From contig QFQX01000013.1 in the NCBI GenBank assembly GCA_003248775.1, positions 48,266 through 112,265 of the forward strand: a DNA stretch of 64,000 nt, read 5' to 3'. The stretch is from Shinella sp. (lineage in GTDB: Bacteria; Pseudomonadota; Alphaproteobacteria; Rhizobiales; Rhizobiaceae). The notes under the pieces are model-generated. The model did not search any database. It was not told the DNA's origin and saw nothing but the letters and a program-made list of their open reading frames with translations. How positions within the stretch are numbered: position 1 is the stretch's first letter; every line of letters starts with the position of its first letter. Shown here piece after piece: positions 1-8,088 of the stretch. The translations under genes and the position numbers were made by a program.

Positions 1-639
1 CTGCGCCCCTCCGGCAACAAGGGGCCGGTCGCAACCAGACTGCGCGCCTTCGAGAAGTATCAGAACGAGGAGGCCTGGACCTGGGAGCACATGGCGCTGA
101 CGCGGGCGCGCCTCATCTGCGGCGACGAGGATCTGGTCGGGCAGACGAAGGCGATCATCGAAAGCGTGCTTGCAAGGCAGAGGGATCAGGCGAAAATCGC
201 CGTTGACGTGGCGGAGATGCGTCACCTGATCGAAAAGGAAAAGCCGCCGTGCGACATATGGGATTTCAAACTCATCCCCGGCGGGTTGATCGATATCGAG
301 TTTATCGCCCAATACTTGGCGTTGATTGCGCCGAGCAGAAATATCGAGAAACGTGTAACCGGCCTTTCGACGGCTGATGCCCTTCGCCAGCTCGGAGTCG
401 AGTTGATGAACCCCAACGATCTCGATATCTGCCTGTCGGCCCTCAAGCTTTATACCGAACTGTCTCAGGTGATCCGGCTTTGTGTCGAGGGCCCGTTTGA
501 CACAGAGACGGTTCCGGCTGGCCTCGTCGATCTCGTCTGCCGGGCGGGCGACTGCCCTGACCTGCGTACACTCGAAGCGGAAGTGAAACGGTTGTCGAAG
601 GCAGTACGAAAGGTATTTCAGACTGTGGTGAAAGGCTGA
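1..639 (+). CDS. glnE: Glutamine synthetase adenylyltransferase/deadenylase, C-terminal part
   Basis: The frame is open from the first base, so the gene begins upstream; only the last 212 residues are here. GlnE adds AMP to glutamine synthetase and removes it again, tuning ammonia assimilation to nitrogen status through PII. The visible part is the end of the second nucleotidyltransferase (adenylyl transferase) half: the stretch starting LRPSGNKGPVATRL and the following helical tail (DFKLIPGGLIDIEFIAQYL) are typical of GlnE. It ends in a normal stop. In several rhizobia glnE lies next to a PleC-type histidine kinase, as it does here after the ABC and pseudogene insert. Identification is from recalled family signatures and is strong. 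Confidence 0.95.
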   Translation: MRPSGNKGPVATRLRAFEKYQNEEAWTWEHMALTRARLICGDEDLVGQTKAIIESVLARQRDQAKIAVDVAEMRHLIEKEKPPCDIWDFKLIPGGLIDIEFIAQYLALIAPSRNIEKRVTGLSTADALRQLGVELMNPNDLDICLSALKLYTELSQVIRLCVEGPFDTETVPAGLVDLVCRAGDCPDLRTLEAEVKRLSKAVRKVFQTVVKG

Positions 640-936
640 CGAAGGACATAGCTGCAGCAGCATGACACCGTTTCGCGGAACAATCGTACGGACTGTCCCG
701 CCCGATTGTTCGAAGTTGGAAAACCAAAGAACGGCGTTGAATTTCGCAGCGCTGAGGTCAACAATGACGCTGCAGGACACGAAGAGCATTGGACACTTGT
801 ATTGCGATGCATGCGTCTGTTTCAGCAGCCGGCACAAAAGCCGGACTGATAGCCGCCCATAAAAATAGACTGCCATTCTTCTTACAGCGGCCAGCAATTC
901 ATGGCACCAGAGTCACCTTCACCACGGGAAAGATCT
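640..936. other. Intergenic gap with no gene seen
   Basis: About 300 bases between glnE and the ABC transporter pair. Short open frames on both strands have no recognisable family signature and no good ribosome binding site. I see no convincing hairpin terminator or promoter. Confidence 0.5.
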
Positions 937-1758
937 ATGGAGATCATGCAAGGTTCCCAGTTGGAATACCCGATCCGGACAACGGGGCTGACAAAGATTT
1001 TCGATGATCGCGTGGTGGTGGACCAGGTTGACCTCAATGTTCGATCCGGTGAGATCTTTGGCCTTATAGGCCCGAACGGTGCAGGTAAGTCGACCCTGAT
1101 CAAGATGCTGACGACGCTGCTGCCGCCGACCAGGGGTGAGGCAATCGTCGCCGGCTGTGATGTCAGGCGAGAGGCGAGGGGCGTTCGATCACATATCGGC
1201 TACGTGCCGCAACTTCTGTCTGCGGATGGCGCGCTGACAGGTTATGAAAACCTGCTCCTTTCTGCGCGCCTCTATCTCATTCCGCGTCGGCAGCGTGCTG
1301 CCAGGATCAGGGAGGCGCTGGCGATGACCGGGCTTGCCGATGCGGCCGGTCGCCTTGCCCAGCACTATTCCGGCGGAATGCTCCGGCGTCTGGAAATCGC
1401 GCAGAGCACCCTGCATCGGCCAACGCTGCTCATCATGGACGAACCCACGGTCGGGCTCGATCCCATGGCGCGAGACGCCGTATGGGACCACATCCGCGAT
1501 CTGCGGAAGCGCTTCGGCACAACAATTCTCCTGACCACTCATGTTATGGGCGAGGTCGAGGCGCTTTGCGATCGCGTTGGTATCCTTCATCGTGGCCGAT
1601 TGGAAAAGCTCGGTACGGCCGATGAACTCAAGGCCGAGATAGGCCCCGATGCAACGCTCGATGATGTCTTCGTTCACATAGTCGGCGAAGACGCAGGAAA
1701 GACGGAAGGATATTATGACGTCCGCCAGGCTCGCAGGAGCGTGACCGCCCATGAGTAA
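937..1758 (+). CDS. ABC transporter ATP-binding protein (DrrA-type exporter)
   Basis: A 273-residue ATPase that would energise the permease encoded right after it. Visible motifs: Walker A GPNGAGKST, the ABC signature YSGGMLRR, Walker B LLIMDEPTVGLD and the switch His in TTH, all in the usual order. The C-terminal extension resembles drug-export ATPases of the DrrA/NodI group. I chose ATG 937 because GGGAAAG lies just upstream; an in-frame ATG at 901 would add 12 residues of unlikely sequence. The stop overlaps the permease start by 8 bases, so the two are translationally coupled. The substrate cannot be read from the sequence; drugs, lipids or polysaccharide-like molecules are all possible. 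Confidence 0.9.
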   Translation: MEIMQGSQLEYPIRTTGLTKIFDDRVVVDQVDLNVRSGEIFGLIGPNGAGKSTLIKMLTTLLPPTRGEAIVAGCDVRREARGVRSHIGYVPQLLSADGALTGYENLLLSARLYLIPRRQRAARIREALAMTGLADAAGRLAQHYSGGMLRRLEIAQSTLHRPTLLIMDEPTVGLDPMARDAVWDHIRDLRKRFGTTILLTTHVMGEVEALCDRVGILHRGRLEKLGTADELKAEIGPDATLDDVFVHIVGEDAGKTEGYYDVRQARRSVTAHE

Positions 1759-2548
1759 GCCGAATTGGAAGGTAATCCCCGACTATGGCACCACGGTTCT
1801 TGCCGTTTCTGCTGCCGAGATCAGCAAGCTTCGTCATGATCCGAGTGAAATCCTGACGCGCGCGATCCAGCCGGCGATCTGGCTGGTTCTGTTCGGCGAG
1901 GTTATGGCGCAGGTTCGTGGCCTGTCCAGCACGACCAACGGAACCTATCTCGATTTTCTGGCCCCGGGCATTCTTGCCCAGAGCGTGCTCTTCGCGGCCA
2001 TCTTCTACGGTATCGCTGCCATATGGGAACGCGATCTCGGTGTGTTGCACCGCTACATGGTCAGCCCCGCGCCCCGAACGGCGCTCGTCCTGGGAAAGGC
2101 CGCGTCTTCGGCTGTGCGTGGTATCTCGCAGGCAGTCGTCGTCTACATACTCGCTTTGATGCTGGGTATATCGGTAGACCTCGATCCGCGCGCCTTGCTT
2201 GGGGTGGCGGCGCTGATAGCGCTCGGTTCCGGTCTTTTCTCCACTTTCTCCCTCATCATTGCTTGCATCGTCAAAACGCGTGAGCGTTTCATGGGCATAG
2301 GCCAGGTACTGACTATGCCGATCTTCTTCGCCAGCAACGCCATCTATCCCATCGATATAATGCCGCACTGGCTTCAGGTGGTTTCTCAAGTGAACCCATT
2401 GACCTATCAGGTCGATGCCCTTCGGGCCCTGATGTTGACCGGGGCGGTTAGTAAATACGGCGTCGGGTTCGATTGTCTGGTGCTCGCAGCGACCATGTCA
2501 GTTCTCGTCGTCATTGCGGCGCGAATGTATCCGCGACTGACGACGTGA
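1751..2548 (+). CDS. ABC-2 type transporter permease
   Basis: A 265-residue integral membrane protein with about six hydrophobic segments, the size and pattern of ABC-2 permeases (DrrB/NodJ group). Residues around GLSSTTNGTYLDFLAPGI and the later FFASNAIYPIDIMPHWLQ resemble the conserved ABC-2 loop before the last membrane segments. It overlaps the upstream ATPase gene and would form a homodimeric or heterodimeric exporter with it in the inner membrane. NodJ-like annotation is possible on family grounds, but nothing near it suggests nodulation genes, so I call only the family. Confidence 0.88.
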   Translation: MSKPNWKVIPDYGTTVLAVSAAEISKLRHDPSEILTRAIQPAIWLVLFGEVMAQVRGLSSTTNGTYLDFLAPGILAQSVLFAAIFYGIAAIWERDLGVLHRYMVSPAPRTALVLGKAASSAVRGISQAVVVYILALMLGISVDLDPRALLGVAALIALGSGLFSTFSLIIACIVKTRERFMGIGQVLTMPIFFASNAIYPIDIMPHWLQVVSQVNPLTYQVDALRALMLTGAVSKYGVGFDCLVLAATMSVLVVIAARMYPRLTT

Positions 2549-2774
2549 CATGTATTCCGCTTGCGGAAAATCGACGGGATCGCGATGCCTGAGACCATGC
2601 GGGCGTCGGGCGTAAGAAGTCCGATTCTGCGAGGAGCTTGTTTGTCGTGATGGCGTCAGCATACGGGTGAAGGGCATCGCGGATAGGGAAACGCTTGAAA
2701 GCCCCTTGGCCAATGAAAAACGCCGCAGGACCTGCTCGGTCATTGGCGGCATCCTCCTTTATCAAGATTCCTGC

Positions 2775-4552
2775 TTAGAAGTTGACCTTCCAGCCGCTTC
2801 TGACCCAGACGTTGGGATTGTCGCCCTCGGTGGTGGCGTTGACCATAAGTGAAGCGGTGCCGCCGCCGCCGTCGAATTCTGCACCGGTACCGGCGCGAAC
2901 CCAGAACTGCTTGACGTCCTGTCCTGCGAGATCGAACGAGCTGATGCCGATGATCTCGCCGCTGGTGCGGGTCATTTCCTTCTCAACGCGGTAGTCAGCT
3001 TCGGCGCGACCGAGCAGGCGGATGTCGTCGGTCAGGGTATGAAGCAGATCGACACCGACGCGGGCGATGGTCGAGTGATCCTCGCTCTCGTCGTAGATGG
3101 CCGGGAAGGAGCCGCCGGTTTCCTTGTAACCGTCGCTCTTGGCGCTGCGATCGGTTGACCGACGCGTGGAGCCGATGTCGATGCAATCGTCCCAAGATAT
3201 TCCGGCAAGGTGATAATGCCGGAAGAGGGCGTTTCCGGATATTGAGGCCCCCCAAGGATTTTAAGGATCGGGGTGTGGCGACACGGGCTATATAGTTGCT
3301 GTTGTTGCAGGTGGGCCGGCAATGACGTTTCCATCATCTGACAGCTTGCGGGCGTCCGTTGTGAAGTTGTCGGTGATTGTGACGCCGTTGCTGCGAAGCC
3401 ACTGCTCGACGGTGATCATGCCGTCGCCGGCCGTTCACCGAAAGCCGCGGCTCTGCCCATCTTCGTCCTTTGTCTAGCCGACCACGATGGTGCCACTGGC
3501 GTTGACATCCCAAGCGTAGGAGCGGTTACCACCGAGAGTGCCAAGGTCCGTCATTTTGGTGTTGATGCCGTTGGCGCCGACCTCCCACCTATAGGTGTGA
3601 TGAACTGATTGACTATTCTCGATTATTGCCGTTTTCGAACCACCGACGACCATGCTTCCATCATTGCTCATCGCGATGGCTTCGGATCTTGCTCCGCCCA
3701 GCGCGCCGAGGTCGATGATGCCACCAGCGTCGGTCCATGGAATTGCGCGTCCGGAGCCATCTGCTGTGTTGGCCGAGCCCATTACGACAAGGCCATCATA
3801 AGTAACCGCACTGGCAGCACTGGTCGTCCCGCCCGAGAGTGTGCCGATATCGGTCATTTCCGTATCGCCGAATCGCCAGACGAAACCGTGAACCGTCTGG
3901 CCACCGGTCGCATAGGAAATGCCGACTACGGTGGTTCCATCGCCGCTGATAACCTTGTTGGAGGAAAACGATCCTCCCAGTGTGCCAGGTCGGCGAGTGA
4001 ATCATCGCCTTTTCGCCAGTAGAACGCACGTTGGGCGTTGTATTCGAAATTTGCCTGACCGGTTAACGACGGTCCCGTTATCACTCACATCCAATGCGTA
4101 AGAAGCGCCAGCAAGACTTACGCCGAGATTGGTGAAACCATCGGCTGCAGACCAGACGAATGCCTGATCAAAGCCATTCAACGTGAATTTGGCGTCGTCT
4201 CCAACAACTGTTCCATCGCTATTCACGGCTCTTCCGGAAGTAGAATAGCCGGTGGAAACACTTGTTCCCCCAGAGCCTGATCGGTACGGCATATAGCCGC
4301 TCGCTCCGGCGGGGAAGAGGTTGTTCGTCTTCAAGAAATTGACGGTGCTGGAGCTGTATTCGTTGGTCCAGTAATTGATCAAGGTGATCGATAAATCGCT
4401 GCCGACATCGACGATTTCCCTCAGCGAGGCGTACACCGAATGTGCTTGCAGCCCAAGTATCAGCGTAAGTGCCGACGTTGCGCAACGTCGGCTTGAGATC
4501 TGCGCTATCCGCGGCTCTGCTGACACTGGGTCATCATGATGGGCTTTTTCAT
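2775..4552 (-). pseudogene. Decayed HAF-repeat autotransporter
   Basis: Read on the minus strand, one frame carries an autotransporter passenger with HAF-type repeats (TDIGTLSGG, IDLGALGGA, TDLGTLGGN, each followed by an SxDGxxVVG unit) and, at the end, the last roughly 120 residues of an outer-membrane beta barrel finishing WVRSGWKVNF. The gene is broken in several ways. A probable start at 4552 (MKKPIMMTQC) is out of frame with the passenger. Two compensating one-base shifts lie near 4062 and 3990. In-frame stops occur at 3474-3476 (TAG) and 3435-3437 (TGA, where TGG would give FRWTAGDG), with another near 3285. Most of the barrel between about 3285 and 3210 is missing. An intact relative would be a secreted adhesin-like surface protein. 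It can no longer make a functional product. Confidence 0.85.
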
Positions 4553-4575
4553 GATCCCAGGCCCGTGCGTAGCTT

Positions 4576-6921
4576 CTACGCTGCCGCCGCCTTACCCGAC
4601 CGAGACGAGCTCTCATCGGAAATTCTAACAGACACGACTGTGCCGTGGCCTTCGCGGGAGCGGATGCGGAGTTCGCCGCCATGCATGCTGACGAGCGAGC
4701 GGGAGATGGCAAGACCGAGGCCCGAGCCGCCATTGCTGCGGGCATACTGGCTCTGTACTTGCTCGAACGGGTGTCCGATCTTCGACAGCGCGGTCTTCGG
4801 GATGCCGATGCCGGTGTCTGCGATGGTGATCGTCACCGCATCGCCGATCCGGCGGGCGCGTAGCGCGATCCTCCCCCCGGCTTCGGTGAACTTTACCGCA
4901 TTCGACAGGATGTTGAGCAGGATCTGTTTCATCGCACGTCGGTCGGCATTCATCGTCAGCCCGGTCGAAACGCGCTGCTGGATGAGGATATTCTTCTCAT
5001 CCGCAGGAATGGCGGTGAGCCGCATGCTTTCCTCGATGAGGGCGTCGAGGTCGATATCCTCGCAGCGGATCTTCATCTGGCCGGCCTCGATCTTCGACAT
5101 GTCGAGAATGTCGTTGATGACATTCAGCAGGTGCTTGCCGCTATCATGGATGTCGCGGGCATATTCGGAATATTTCGGCGAGCCGATCGGGCCAAACATG
5201 CCGGCGACAAGGATCTCCGAGAAGCCGAGGATGGCGTTGAGCGGTGTTCTCAGTTCGTGGCTCATGTTTGCCAGGAATTCGGACTTGGCCTTGTTGGCCG
5301 CTTCGGCACGGTCCTTTTCCGCAAGGTAATTGGTGTTGGCGACGGAAAGCTCCGCCTTCTGGCGTTCAAGCTTCTTCTGGGAGGAGGAAAGATCCCCGAT
5401 GGTTGCCATCAGACGGCGTTCCTGATCGCGCAGGCGCTCTTGGTGCCGCTTCAGCAGTGTGATGTCGGTGCCGACGGAAACGAGGCCGCCGTCACGCGTG
5501 CGTCTCTCGTTGATCTGCAGCCAGCGCTCGTCGGCAAGCTGCACCTCCGTGGTGCGCGAACTGTTGCCGAGATCGGGGTCGGCGATACGACGCTGGATGA
5601 TCGGTCGCGCGGCTGCAGCCTGCACCACGGCGCGTTCGGTCCCGGGCACGAGAATGCTGTCGGGCAGGCCGTAGACCTGCTGGAAATGCGCATTGCACAT
5701 CACCAGGCGGTCGTTCTTGTCCCACAGCACAAAGGCTTCGGACGTGCATTCGATAGCGTCTGCCAGCCGCTGATCGGCCTCGGCGTAGCGCTGGGCCAGA
5801 CGGTGCTGCTCCGTCACGTCCATGGCAATGCCGATCACATGCAGGCAGCCGGTATTCGAACGGATCACCTGGGCGCGGGCCCGCATCCAGACATAATGGC
5901 CATTGGCATGGCGCATGCGGAAGACCTGATCGATCTGCCGGGAGCCGCCCTTGCCGATGGCGCGTGCCAGCGCATAGAGATTGCCATCTGCCGGATGCAT
6001 CAGCTTTGCCGCATCGGCAAAGGTCAGCATGTCCTCGGATGGCGAAAGCCCGAGCATTTCATACATCGAGCGCGACCAGAAGAGCTTGCGCGAGGCGAGA
6101 TCGAAATCCCAAAGTCCACAGCGACCGCGCGACAGGGCGGTTTCCACCCGCATGTTGGTTTCTAGGAAGATGTCGTCGGCGTCACGGGCGCGCTTCACCT
6201 GCTGGAAATAGGCGTAAAGGATGACCAGCAGGATCATCGAGATTCCGGCGAAAAGCGTGACGTTGAGCGAAATCTCGCTGCGCCAGAAACTCATGGCTCC
6301 CTGCAGGGAATGGGCTGCGAGAATGAGCGCGCCTTCGGCTCCGACGGGCGTCACCACAGCAAAATGACGGATCCCGTCGATATCCGTTTCGATCGCACCG
6401 CTGCGATCGGCGAAGCGACGAATGGTGCTCACCTCCGGCAAGAGCGAGCCTAGTTGCATGCCCACATAGCCAGCGCCATCGGCAGAAGATGCGTAGATGC
6501 GTCCGCTTGCATCGACCAGCAACACGAAGGCGCCATCTTCCATGCGTTCCTGAGGAAGGAAGCGCGCGAGTGCAGCCTCGGAGTTCTGACGATCCGCGCT
6601 GGCAAAGAGTTCCGGTCTGCTGATCAGCGCTGCATTGGCCGTGGCCGAAACCAGCGCTGTCGAGTGACGCACCGCGCTTTCGATCCGGGCATGCTCGGAA
6701 AGCATACCCGTAACCCGCGCCAGTGCGACGACTGCCAGGAACGCCAGGATCAGTACCGGGATGGAGCGACGGAGGATGGTTTCGATCCGTCGGGACGTAT
6801 CGACATCGCCATAGCCAAGCGCTGTGACACCCCTGGAAAGGGCGTCGAAAAGAGCAGCAATCCCGGTAAGTTTAAGCCGCAACCGTTCATCGGCTGCGGT
6901 TGCCCGCTGCGCGTTCGACAT
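4576..6921 (-). CDS. pleC: PAS sensor histidine kinase, PleC/DivJ family
   Basis: A 781-residue membrane kinase. Order of parts: an N-terminal cytoplasmic tail, a membrane segment (SIPVLILAFLAVVALA), a periplasmic sensor region, a second membrane segment (LFAGISMILLVILYAYF), two PAS domains (the second with CTSEAFVLWDKNDRLVMCN), a HisKA domain with the phospho-acceptor His in NMSHELRTPLNAILGFSEI, and a HATPase domain with N, G1 and G2 boxes (DTGIGI, GGSGLGLAI). The INDILDMSKIEAGQ helix is characteristic of the PleC/DivJ/PdhS kinases that act on DivK in the cell-cycle circuit. Position beside glnE also fits rhizobial pleC, so the symbol is probable rather than certain. ATG 6921 follows AGGGGACG; a longer frame from 7026 has no support. 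Confidence 0.85.
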   Translation of the reverse strand: MSNAQRATAADERLRLKLTGIAALFDALSRGVTALGYGDVDTSRRIETILRRSIPVLILAFLAVVALARVTGMLSEHARIESAVRHSTALVSATANAALISRPELFASADRQNSEAALARFLPQERMEDGAFVLLVDASGRIYASSADGAGYVGMQLGSLLPEVSTIRRFADRSGAIETDIDGIRHFAVVTPVGAEGALILAAHSLQGAMSFWRSEISLNVTLFAGISMILLVILYAYFQQVKRARDADDIFLETNMRVETALSRGRCGLWDFDLASRKLFWSRSMYEMLGLSPSEDMLTFADAAKLMHPADGNLYALARAIGKGGSRQIDQVFRMRHANGHYVWMRARAQVIRSNTGCLHVIGIAMDVTEQHRLAQRYAEADQRLADAIECTSEAFVLWDKNDRLVMCNAHFQQVYGLPDSILVPGTERAVVQAAAARPIIQRRIADPDLGNSSRTTEVQLADERWLQINERRTRDGGLVSVGTDITLLKRHQERLRDQERRLMATIGDLSSSQKKLERQKAELSVANTNYLAEKDRAEAANKAKSEFLANMSHELRTPLNAILGFSEILVAGMFGPIGSPKYSEYARDIHDSGKHLLNVINDILDMSKIEAGQMKIRCEDIDLDALIEESMRLTAIPADEKNILIQQRVSTGLTMNADRRAMKQILLNILSNAVKFTEAGGRIALRARRIGDAVTITIADTGIGIPKTALSKIGHPFEQVQSQYARSNGGSGLGLAISRSLVSMHGGELRIRSREGHGTVVSVRISDESSSRSGKAAAA

Positions 6922-7165
6922 CGTCCCCTGCCTCGATTTTCTCGTGTGATTCGGAGCACCGCCCGCCCGAATCTGCCTTAATGAATCATCGGTGATTCGC
7001 CTTGTCCAGCCCGGTTTGGTGAACAAAATCTTAAGCCATTATTCCGAATCGGTTTTTTTTGTACGCATCGGGCCAAACGCTTGAATCTGATTGAAAACAT
7101 GCCCGCGTCTCCCTTATCGATAAGGTAGGAGAAAACAACCGGGCAGCCGCCCGAGGGAGCTTTGT

Positions 7166-8032
7166 TTGAAACACTTCCTGCCATTTCGCAGAGGTCTGGC
7201 ACGGGCCGTTGCCTCCATGGCGCTGTCCGCATTCGTATTGTCTTATTCGGCGGTGTGGGCTGCTGAAGGCAAGCCGCCGAAACTCTACAACAAGCTGACG
7301 GATGAACAGGCGGAGGAGGCGGATCAGTTCGCGCTCAACAATGCGATCGCCACGGTCTTCCACGAGGCCGGTCATATGCTGATCTCTGAGTTTTCGCTTC
7401 CCGTTCTCGGCAAGGAGGAGGATGCGGTCGATGGACTTGCCGTCGTGCTGTTGCTCGAAGCGGAAGACGAGGATTTCAACAGCGCTGTCGAAGATTTCGC
7501 CAATGTCTGGTTTCTATCGGCGGGATCAGCCGATGAAAACGAAGACCTGGCTTTCTGGGATTCCCACGGTCTGGACGAACAGCGCGCCTACAACACCGTC
7601 TGCATGATGATGGGCAAGGATGAGAAGCGCTTCAAGGACTTCGCCGACTCGCTGGATTTTCCGGAATATCGCCGCGAACAGTGTCCGGAAGAATATGAGA
7701 GCCTGTCGGCAAGCTGGGACCGCGTGCTCGCCCCGCATGAGGCGGGCAAGAACGACAAGACGGACTTCAAGATCACTTATGAGAAGACCGACGATCCGCA
7801 GCTTGCCTATTTCCGTGCGATGATCAAGGACGCCGAAGTTCTGGAAATGGTCGCGGCAACATTTTCCGGCAGCTATAAGCTCAAGAACGGCATCAAGCTG
7901 ACGGCAAGCGAATGCGGGGAGGCGAATGCCTACTGGAGCCCCGGCGATCGCGAGATGACGCTGTGCTACGAGGATCTGCTCAACAGCGCGAACCTCGATG
8001 CCCAGTGGTATATCGACAATCCTGACGAATAA
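7166..8032 (+). CDS. Secreted DUF4344 metallopeptidase-like protein
   Basis: A 288-residue protein with a clear signal peptide: positive start KHFLPFRRGLAR, hydrophobic core, and a likely cut after AVWA. The zinc-metallopeptidase motif HEAGH sits at about residue 68, in the sequence TVFHEAGHMLISEF, which marks the DUF4344 family. Acidic stretches and several Cys follow, fitting a periplasmic or secreted protein. The start is TTG at 7166, preceded by GAGGGAGC at good spacing; the next ATG (7217) would cut into the signal peptide. The substrate is unknown. It converges with pepN, leaving only 56 bases between their stops. Confidence 0.85.
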   Translation: MKHFLPFRRGLARAVASMALSAFVLSYSAVWAAEGKPPKLYNKLTDEQAEEADQFALNNAIATVFHEAGHMLISEFSLPVLGKEEDAVDGLAVVLLLEAEDEDFNSAVEDFANVWFLSAGSADENEDLAFWDSHGLDEQRAYNTVCMMMGKDEKRFKDFADSLDFPEYRREQCPEEYESLSASWDRVLAPHEAGKNDKTDFKITYEKTDDPQLAYFRAMIKDAEVLEMVAATFSGSYKLKNGIKLTASECGEANAYWSPGDREMTLCYEDLLNSANLDAQWYIDNPDE

Positions 8033-8088
8033 CGCTTGATGCAGGGCAGGGCGGGCGCAGCTTTTGATGAGGCGCGCCCGTATCAGTT

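Noticed and set aside
4469..6165. Plus-strand frames of 286 and 344 residues opposite the PleC-like kinase
   Set aside because: They are antisense to conserved kinase motifs and show no domains of their own.
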